Source: Weeksellaceae bacterium
GTDB taxonomy: Bacteria > Bacteroidota > Bacteroidia > Flavobacteriales > Weeksellaceae
Length of the DNA stretch: 7,345 bases
Direction of reading: 5' to 3'
Assembly (NCBI GenBank): GCA_028698395.1
Contig: JAQVDG010000096.1
Span: 1 to 7,345 of the forward strand
The notes below the pieces were generated by a model that made no database searches, was not told where the DNA came from, and worked only from the letters and a program-made list of their open reading frames with translations. Position 1 is the stretch's first letter. Every line of letters starts with the position of its first letter. Of this stretch, positions 1 through 5,040 are shown one piece after another. The translations under genes and the position numbers were made by a program.

Positions 1-1080
1 GTTGGTTATAATGAAGGAATTTTAGATGAAGGTATATTAAACGGAACGATTATTTTGATTCTTGTTACCTGCGTAGTAGCTTCTTTTTCAGCCGAAAAAG
101 CAGCGAAAAAGATTGCTTTGAGCGATGAAGAAAGTTTATCGACAGAAGAACTTAAAAACCAAGCTAAAAGCGAAGAGCAAATTTTAATTCCGGTTTCGGA
201 TTTATATCGATTGGAACCTTTACTCGATTTTGCTTTGACAATTAAAGATAAAAACTCAAATAATCCGATTTTTCTACTCTCAATTGTTCCCAATAATGAC
301 GAAGCAGAGGCAAATATTTTAAAATATAAAAAGGAATTAGAAAAATTCCAAATGCAAGGTTCAGCAACAGAAACAGATGTAAGTACAATCACGCGAATCG
401 ACTATAATTTAGCCAGTGGAATCGGACGAACGGCTAAAGAAATCATGGCAGATATGGTCGTTTTAAGTTGGCCGGAAAGACAAGGAATTTTTGATTATAT
501 TTTTGGTGAAAGAATTGATGCAATCATTAAAAATGTGGACAGAAGTTTGGTTTTTTGCCGAATTAAAAAACCTTTAATTGAGAAGAAACGCTTGGTTTTC
601 ATTTGTCCACCTCATGTGGAACGTGAAAAAGGTTTTAAATCCATTGTTCAAAAAATAATGCGAATTTCACAAGAATACACAATTCCGATAAGTTTGTACT
701 CAGAAAACATCACATACGATGCTATTCAGAAAATAATGAAGGAACTTAAACTTTCCGGAAAAATAAATCCTGTTGAATTTACGTATTGGGAAGACTTCTT
801 AATTATTACCAAAAACATTCTACCAACGGATTTAATCGTATTTGTAGCAGCAAGACGAGGTGCAATTTCACATTCTACTACTTTGGAAAAAATTCCACAA
901 AAATTTGAAAAATACCTTCCGGAAAATAGCCAGATTGTTATTTATCCTATGGAAGATTCTAGTGGAATTTCAATCGACGATTACGATGATTACACTCCGG
1001 ACACCTTGAATAAAGGAATTGAGTCGATTGAGAAAATTGGAAAAGGTTTAGGAGGTATCTTTAAACGGAAAACTAAATAA
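1..1080 (+). CDS. Cation:proton antiporter (CPA2/Kef-type), C-terminal part with tandem UspA-like domains; 5' truncated by window edge
   Basis: The frame is open from base 1, so the gene starts upstream of the window; 359 codons are visible. Residues 13-41 are a hydrophobic helix followed by a basic stretch (AEKAAKKIAL), which resembles the last membrane helix of CPA2 Na+(K+)/H+ antiporters. After an acidic linker come two alpha/beta segments, about residues 61-190 (starting ILIPVSD) and 194-318 (starting KKRLVFICPP), that resemble universal-stress-protein folds in the cytoplasm. The family exchanges Na+ or K+ for protons across the inner membrane; the soluble tail is presumed regulatory. The TTG at 55 lies inside the membrane helix and is not a start. 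The SDR gene begins one base after the stop, so the two are probably co-transcribed. The antiporter assignment rests on the short helix and the tail architecture, because the transport domain is outside the window; ion specificity cannot be told. Confidence 0.8.
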   Translation, partial: VGYNEGILDEGILNGTIILILVTCVVASFSAEKAAKKIALSDEESLSTEELKNQAKSEEQILIPVSDLYRLEPLLDFALTIKDKNSNNPIFLLSIVPNNDEAEANILKYKKELEKFQMQGSATETDVSTITRIDYNLASGIGRTAKEIMADMVVLSWPERQGIFDYIFGERIDAIIKNVDRSLVFCRIKKPLIEKKRLVFICPPHVEREKGFKSIVQKIMRISQEYTIPISLYSENITYDAIQKIMKELKLSGKINPVEFTYWEDFLIITKNILPTDLIVFVAARRGAISHSTTLEKIPQKFEKYLPENSQIVIYPMEDSSGISIDDYDDYTPDTLNKGIESIEKIGKGLGGIFKRKTK

Positions 1081-1081
1081 A

Positions 1082-1792
1082 ATGAATTTAAAAAATAAAG
1101 TAGCTTATATTACAGGCGGAACGAAAGGAATAGGGAAAGGAACTGCAGAGACTTTACTAAATGCGGGAATGCGTGTAGCCATAAGTGGACGAGATTTAAA
1201 AAATGTAAAGAAAACAGCTGAAAGTTTAGGAAATTCAGATAAAATCATCGGGATTCAATCGGATGTTTCAAATTTTGAAGACGAAAAACAAGCTGTTGAG
1301 CAAATTATTCAACATTTTGGTCAATTGGATGTTGTATTGGCAAATGCCGGAATGGGAATTTTTGCTCCGGTCGATAAATTGAATATAAACGATTGGAATC
1401 TTATGATTCAAACTAATTTAAATGGCGTTTTTCATACTTTGAAAGCTTCAGTGGAAGAATTGAAAAAATCAGAAGGCTATTACATCACTCTTTCCAGTTT
1501 GGCAGGAACAAATTTTTTTGAAAACGGAGCCGGATACAATGCCACAAAATTTGGTGTAGTAGGATTCACCCAAGCAGTCATGCTGGATTTGAGAAAATAC
1601 AATATCAAAGTTTCTACGATTATGCCGGGTTCTGTTGCAACGCATTTCAATAATCATGTTCCAAATGACAAAGATGCTTGGAAAATTCAGCCGGAAGACA
1701 TTGGGCAGCTCGTTTTGGATTTGTTAAGAATGAATCCTAGAACTTTACCGAGTAAAATCGAGGTTCGCCCTACCCGACCGGATTTAAAATAA
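1082..1792 (+). CDS. SDR family NAD(P)-dependent oxidoreductase
   Basis: A 236-residue classical short-chain dehydrogenase/reductase, close to the usual 230-250. The Rossmann cofactor motif TGGTKGIG is at 11-18, D61 follows beta-3, NAG is at 88-90, and the catalytic tetrad is N112, S139, Y152 and K156 (YNATK). PG at 182-183 ends the core. K15 in the glycine motif and R37 after beta-2 suggest NADP(H) preference by the family rule. There is no signal peptide, so it is cytoplasmic. The ATG at 1082 gives a full N-terminal beta strand (KVAYITGG) and sits one base after the antiporter stop. The only GGAGGT nearby (1051-1056) is too far upstream to be its ribosome site. The substrate cannot be predicted; bacterial relatives include 3-oxoacyl-ACP reductase-like and sepiapterin-reductase-like enzymes. 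No functional link to the antiporter is evident. Confidence 0.93.
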   Translation: MNLKNKVAYITGGTKGIGKGTAETLLNAGMRVAISGRDLKNVKKTAESLGNSDKIIGIQSDVSNFEDEKQAVEQIIQHFGQLDVVLANAGMGIFAPVDKLNINDWNLMIQTNLNGVFHTLKASVEELKKSEGYYITLSSLAGTNFFENGAGYNATKFGVVGFTQAVMLDLRKYNIKVSTIMPGSVATHFNNHVPNDKDAWKIQPEDIGQLVLDLLRMNPRTLPSKIEVRPTRPDLK

Positions 1793-1828
1793 AAAAACGG
1801 GATTCTCAAAATTGTGAATCCCGTTTTT
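1793..1828. terminator. Bidirectional intrinsic terminator between convergent genes
   Basis: A perfect 13-bp inverted repeat (1793-1805 with 1816-1828) has the core CGGGATTC/GAATCCCG, a 10-nt loop, an A run on the left and a T run on the right. Each strand therefore reads as a GC-containing stem followed by a T tract. It starts immediately after the SDR stop and lies 17 bases beyond the cytochrome c stop on the other strand, so it can end both the antiporter-SDR transcript and the nirK operon transcript. Confidence 0.9.
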
Positions 1829-1845
1829 GATTATTAGCTTATAAT

Positions 1846-2262
1846 TTATTTAAGTGATAAGACGTATTTCACCATTGTTTTTGCATCTTCCATATTCACA
1901 CCGGGGTGAGGAGTCATCGGGATTTCGCCCCAAACACCTTTTCCGCCATCAATGATTTTTTCTGCTAAATAGTCCAAATCTGCATCGGTATATTTCTCAG
2001 CTACTTCATGATAGCTTGGGCCGATTAGTTTGTCGGTATCATGGTGGCAAGTACGGCAGTCACTTCCGTTAATTAATGCCAAACCTGCAGCTGCCGGATC
2101 TTCAGCAGAAGCGGTTTCTTCTGTATCTGAAGTCCCTTCTTTAAATGCAGAATCATCTTGGGCTACAGAAGAATCTAAATCGGGATCAACTGGTTTTTGT
2201 TCGTTGTTGGAACAAGAAACCACAAAAGCTAAAAAGCTTAAAGATAAAATAATGTTTTTCAT
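1846..2262 (-). CDS. Mono-heme cytochrome c lipoprotein
   Basis: 138 residues. An N-terminal hydrophobic segment ends in the lipobox FVVSC, with C17 as the lipidated cysteine. Residues 18-58 are a disordered acidic, Ala/Ser/Glu-rich linker. The C-terminal domain (about 60-138) is a small class I cytochrome c: CRTCH at 69-73 binds heme covalently, H73 is the proximal ligand, the IGPSYHEVAEKY segment (80-91) is typical of cytochrome c551/c552-like domains, and M116 in IPMTPHP is the likely sixth ligand. It should be membrane-anchored and face the periplasm, or sit on the outer membrane, as a one-electron carrier. It is the last gene of the nirK-nirV-SCO operon, 34 bp after the SCO gene, so the simplest role is electron delivery to NirK; that role is inferred from position, not shown. 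The ATG at 2262 gives a normal lipoprotein signal. Confidence 0.92.
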   Translation of the reverse strand: MKNIILSLSFLAFVVSCSNNEQKPVDPDLDSSVAQDDSAFKEGTSDTEETASAEDPAAAGLALINGSDCRTCHHDTDKLIGPSYHEVAEKYTDADLDYLAEKIIDGGKGVWGEIPMTPHPGVNMEDAKTMVKYVLSLK

Positions 2263-2296
2263 TTCTCTGAAATTTTAATTTGCTTAATTTAGTATG

Positions 2297-2869
2297 TTAT
2301 AATAATTTATTCACTTCATTTACAATATCGGTAACATCAGGGTTTAAACCTTCTTTTTGAAAACTCAGCACTCCTTTCTCAGAAAAAACACTGATGATGT
2401 TGGAGTGTGAAAAATCAACCGGATCAATTTGTTTGTATTTTACAGATAATACATTGGCAAACTCACGAGTCCCAGCATCACTACCACGTAAAAACACCCA
2501 TTGTTCTCCATCAAATTTATTTGTTTTCAAATAATCACTCATTTTTTCCGGCGTATCTACTTCCGGATCAATTGAAACCAAAACGAAACGAACTTTAGAA
2601 GGATCATACTCTCCCAATTGGTTTTCAATTTGGTTCATTTCTGCCGTCAATCGAGGGCAAGCTGTTTTACACGAAGTGTAAATCATAGCTACAACCAAAG
2701 TTTTCCCTTTTAATTCTGCTAATTTCAAATGTTCTCCATTTTGGTTTTCCCAATCTGAATTCAATTGAAAAATAGAAGCAGAATGTGAGGTGTCCTCTTG
2801 TTTTTCTTTTTGATTACAAGATACAAAGCTAAATAAAATACACAAAAGTATTATGAAATTCCGTATCAT
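2297..2869 (-). CDS. SCO1/SenC/PrrC family copper-binding thioredoxin-fold lipoprotein
   Basis: 190 residues. The signal peptide ends in the lipobox FVSC (C18). The thioredoxin-like fold spans about 35-190, with the SCO metal motif C67-x3-C71-P (TSCKTACP) and the distant ligand H155 (DFSHSN), which together form the Cu(I)/Cu(II) site. D101 in the SIDPEVDTPE segment is also typical of the family. These proteins deliver copper to, or reduce the copper-site thiols of, periplasmic cuproenzymes, classically the CuA site of cytochrome oxidase. Here the gene begins 8 bp after the nirV-like gene, two genes downstream of nirK, with no oxidase gene visible, so copper supply to NirK is the natural inference. 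All three ligands are intact, arguing against a peroxiredoxin-like paralogue. The leader before the ATG is AT-rich with no Shine-Dalgarno sequence. Confidence 0.92.
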   Translation of the reverse strand: MIRNFIILLCILFSFVSCNQKEKQEDTSHSASIFQLNSDWENQNGEHLKLAELKGKTLVVAMIYTSCKTACPRLTAEMNQIENQLGEYDPSKVRFVLVSIDPEVDTPEKMSDYLKTNKFDGEQWVFLRGSDAGTREFANVLSVKYKQIDPVDFSHSNIISVFSEKGVLSFQKEGLNPDVTDIVNEVNKLL

Positions 2870-2877
2870 TTTTTAAT

Positions 2878-3705
2878 TTATAAGTCCTTGGCACATCTAA
2901 ACCCTAAATTATTTATGCTATAATTGGCTTTTAAGCTTCCTCGCATAGCATAACGCATAAAAGCAGCATAATTCTTTAAATCGCTTGTTGTAACAGCGGC
3001 TCCAGAGCAAAATAAACTTTCATTGGTTGCACTGTCATTTCGGGATTCCCCTGAAATCATAACCGAATTAAAATCTTCTGTCCATTCCCAAATTACTCCA
3101 TACAAATCGTAAATACCATAAAAATTTGGTTCTTTTTGTTTTACTGATTTTTTATAAACCGATTTATTTTGATAGGCATTTAAAATATAAGCCGTGAATT
3201 CCGGTTTATCTGATGCATTTCTTGAAGTTTCATCTGCCAAAGCAGCAAATTCCCATTCGTCAATGGTTGGTAATCTTTTTCCAACACTTTCGGCATAAGC
3301 ATGAGCAGCAAACCAAGAAATATTGGTTATGGGAGCATTAGGGTTTACGTCTCCAGGAAATTCGTAATCACTTACCCAATTTTTTAAATACGTATCATCT
3401 GCATACAAAGAGGTAACATTACTTCGTGTCCATTGTGGATTTTTTCGTAAAAATTCTAAAAATTCAGCATTGGTTACAGGGCTTTCATCCAAATAAAAAG
3501 AGGAAACTTCAACTAAACGGGCTGAATCTTTTCCGATAAATCCCAGATAACTTCCTCCTTCAATTTTTTGCATCTTTTTATTCGTGTTTACCGCAACTGT
3601 TTGGTTAGGCAACTCAGAAGAAGATGAAACGTGATTTTCACTCAAACCAATATTCTGAGAACAGGCTGTCAGTATAAATAAAAATAGTATTACAAAAAAT
3701 CTCAT
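2878..3705 (-). CDS. nirV: NirV-like lipoprotein, formylglycine-generating-enzyme (SUMF1/FGE-sulfatase) fold
   Basis: 275 residues from the ATG at 3705. A TTG two codons upstream (3711) is also open, but the ATG directly precedes the charged-then-hydrophobic signal and is preferred. The signal ends in the lipobox LTAC (C15). An FGE-sulfatase domain spans about 46-275: IEGGSYLG (48-55), DESPVTNAEF (73-82), APITNISWFAA (124-134), GKRLPTIDEWEFAA (142-155), YGIYDLYGVIWEW (196-208) and NNLGFRC (265-271). In true FGEs this fold oxidises a sulfatase cysteine using a copper-bound pair of cysteines. By eye, C233 aligns with the first of these (human C336), but A247 replaces the second (human C341). 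A FGE-fold gene directly after nirK is called nirV in Rhodobacter sphaeroides and other denitrifiers; its role is unsettled. It follows nirK by 31 bp. FGE fold: very confident; the name nirV rests on context. Confidence 0.85.
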   Translation of the reverse strand: MRFFVILFLFILTACSQNIGLSENHVSSSSELPNQTVAVNTNKKMQKIEGGSYLGFIGKDSARLVEVSSFYLDESPVTNAEFLEFLRKNPQWTRSNVTSLYADDTYLKNWVSDYEFPGDVNPNAPITNISWFAAHAYAESVGKRLPTIDEWEFAALADETSRNASDKPEFTAYILNAYQNKSVYKKSVKQKEPNFYGIYDLYGVIWEWTEDFNSVMISGESRNDSATNESLFCSGAAVTTSDLKNYAAFMRYAMRGSLKANYSINNLGFRCAKDL

Positions 3706-3736
3706 AACCAATGGAATTCTTTATTCGTTTACAAAA

Positions 3737-4801
3737 TTATGAATTTGTTTTAAGGGTTTCATTTTCTCTGAATACTTTCGGATTTTCCTCTCCACTTACT
3801 TTAAGTTTTCCTAAAGCTCCTTTGTGGAAAGCCCGGAAAATTGCATGGTCAACTAAAACATAATCACCCGGTACATCTGCTTTAAATTCAACAATTACAG
3901 CTCCCCCTGCAGGAATAGTTGTAGTTTGTACATTTTCATTGATGGTTGTCCCTCCGTCCACATATACTTGGTCGAAAATTTCTCCAATAACGTGGAAAGA
4001 AGAAGTTAAATTGGGCCCTCCGTTTCCAACAAATAAACGAATTGTTTCGCCGGTTTTAGCTTGTAATTCATTTGCACCTAACAAAGAGGCAGTATTTCCA
4101 TTAAACAACACATAGTCCGGTTGTTCGGCAATCGCTTTGTCGATGTCAAATTCTTGAAATCCTTTTTCTCCAAAAGCTCCTTTTGTGTAAAAATCACCTT
4201 GCATAATATAGTATTCTTTATCAACCGGTGGCAAACCTCCTTCCGGCTCGATTAAAATTAAACCATACATTCCGTTAGCAATGTGCATTCCGACAGGTGC
4301 TGCGGCACAATGATAAACATAAAGTCCCGGATTTAAAGCTTTAAAGTTAAATACAGCTTCCTTTCCCGGAGCTACAAAAGAAGCTTCCGCCCCACCACCC
4401 GGACCGTTTACAGCATGAAGGTCAATATTATGTGGAAAAATACTGCTCTCATCATTTTTTAAACGTAATTCAATTTCATCACCCACACGAGCCCGAATAA
4501 AAGCTCCCGGAACTGTTCCGTTAAAAGTCCAGAAATTATACTCAACTCCGTTAGATAATTCGCCGACTTTCTCAATAATTTCAAGATTTACGATTATTTT
4601 TTTTGCTGCTCTATTACCAACAGGAGTTGGAACATAAGGAGGTGTTGGCATTTCAAGTGTTTCTACTGTGCCGTCTAATTCGATTTCTTCTGCATTGATT
4701 CTATTGTCTGACAATAAATTTGAATCGGATTTTTGTGTGCATGCTACAAATCCAAAAGTTACAATTGTGGTTAATACTAATGGTCGAAATAATGATTTCA
4801 T
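3737..4801 (-). CDS. nirK: Copper-containing dissimilatory nitrite reductase (NO-forming), lipoprotein
   Basis: 354 residues, two cupredoxin domains, reducing nitrite to nitric oxide outside the cytoplasm. The signal peptide ends in the lipobox FVAC (C21), so the enzyme is lipid-anchored. All metal ligands are visible: type 1 copper H124, C165, H173, M178; type 2 copper H129, H164 and, from the adjacent subunit of the trimer, H319. The catalytic pair is D127 (in HNIDLH) and H270, with I272 beside it ([16 protein letters not shown]), matching Asp98, His255 and Ile257 of the Achromobacter/Alcaligenes enzymes. Domain 1 covers about 67-187 and domain 2 about 195-340; the C-terminal tail is short, with no fused cytochrome. 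It is the first gene of a four-gene minus-strand operon (nirV-like, SCO, cytochrome c follow). A candidate promoter lies 44-51 bases upstream. An intact set of ligands separates it from laccases and multicopper oxidases. Confidence 0.97.
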   Translation of the reverse strand: MKSLFRPLVLTTIVTFGFVACTQKSDSNLLSDNRINAEEIELDGTVETLEMPTPPYVPTPVGNRAAKKIIVNLEIIEKVGELSNGVEYNFWTFNGTVPGAFIRARVGDEIELRLKNDESSIFPHNIDLHAVNGPGGGAEASFVAPGKEAVFNFKALNPGLYVYHCAAAPVGMHIANGMYGLILIEPEGGLPPVDKEYYIMQGDFYTKGAFGEKGFQEFDIDKAIAEQPDYVLFNGNTASLLGANELQAKTGETIRLFVGNGGPNLTSSFHVIGEIFDQVYVDGGTTINENVQTTTIPAGGAVIVEFKADVPGDYVLVDHAIFRAFHKGALGKLKVSGEENPKVFRENETLKTNS

Positions 4802-4836
4802 ACTGTTGATTTAATTTATTAATTTCCTTGTTTTAT

Positions 4837-4850
4837 TCTTTGTACAAAGA
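4837..4850. promoter_or_regulatory. Perfect 14-bp palindrome upstream of nirK (possible operator)
   Basis: TCTTTGTACAAAGA equals its own reverse complement. It overlaps the candidate -7 element of nirK and would cover the transcription start, which is where a repressor would bind. It may instead be a by-product of the TTTG-containing promoter element. No known consensus was matched with confidence. Confidence 0.35.
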
Positions 4851-4852
4851 TA
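4845..4852 (-). promoter_or_regulatory. Candidate nirK -7 promoter element (Bacteroidetes type)
   Basis: On the minus strand the bases read TATCTTTG, an exact match to the Bacteroidetes -7 consensus TAnnTTTG. It would place the transcription start near 4838-4841, giving a leader of about 40 bases before the nirK ATG. No TTTG -33 element is seen at the expected distance (about 4870-4880), which would fit a promoter that depends on an activator. Confidence 0.5.
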
Positions 4853-4877
4853 TTCCATAAAAGACGATTAAGTGTTT

Positions 4878-4894
4878 TATTTCCCTATGAAATA
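4878..4894. promoter_or_regulatory. Inverted repeat at about -45 of the nirK promoter (possible activator site)
   Basis: TATTTC (4878-4883) and GAAATA (4889-4894) are perfect 6-bp arms around a 5-nt spacer. The centre at 4886 is about 45 bases upstream of the inferred nirK start, close to the position where CRP/FNR-family activators bind. The sequence does not match the canonical FNR box TTGAT-N4-ATCAA, so the identity of any regulator is unknown, and short AT-rich repeats arise easily by chance. Confidence 0.25.
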
Positions 4895-4974
4895 TATCAG
4901 CCTTCTTCTGTTCACTTATTTTGAGTCATTGCCTAAAAAGCAACTCAGAAAAGTCGTGAAAATGTTTTTTTTTG

Positions 4975-4982
4975 TAAATTCG
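4975..4982 (+). promoter_or_regulatory. Weak candidate ileS -7 promoter element
   Basis: TAAATTCG matches TAnnTTTG at all but one position. It would start transcription near 4987-4990, about 50 bases before ileS. A run of nine T (4965-4973) lies just upstream; no convincing -33 TTTG is present. This is the best candidate on the plus strand in this intergenic region but is weak. Confidence 0.25.
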
Positions 4983-5006
4983 CAAACCCTTAAAAATTAA
5001 TTGATT

Positions 5007-5035
5007 TAAAAAATATCTGTTTCAGATAAATTTTA
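5007..5035 (+). promoter_or_regulatory. Hairpin in the ileS leader, abutting the start codon
   Basis: The core TATCTG (5014-5019) and CAGATA (5023-5028) are perfect arms around TTT. Outside a 2-by-2 A mismatch, TAAAA (5007-5011) can pair with TTTTA (5031-5035), so the stem reaches the first possible start codon (ATG at 5035). It could occlude initiation or simply be a chance AT-rich fold. It is not a T-box: there is no room for, and no sign of, specifier or antiterminator elements. Confidence 0.3.
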
Positions 5036-5040
5036 TGATT

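Noticed and set aside
6..392. Minus-strand open frame opposite the antiporter tail, and a similar one at 1469-1657 opposite the SDR
   Set aside because: Both oppose genes with clear family features and lack features of their own.
2030..2598. Plus-strand open frames at 2030-2278 and 2407-2598
   Set aside because: Both are antisense to the cytochrome c and SCO genes, which have clear functional motifs on the other strand.
3706..3711. TTG start two codons upstream for the nirV-like gene
   Set aside because: The ATG at 3705 gives a complete lipoprotein signal, so the TTG is unnecessary.
4922..4947. Imperfect hairpin (8 pairs with a 3-nt bulge) as a terminator or attenuator
   Set aside because: No T tract directly follows, no transcript is expected to end here between divergent genes, and the stem is weak.
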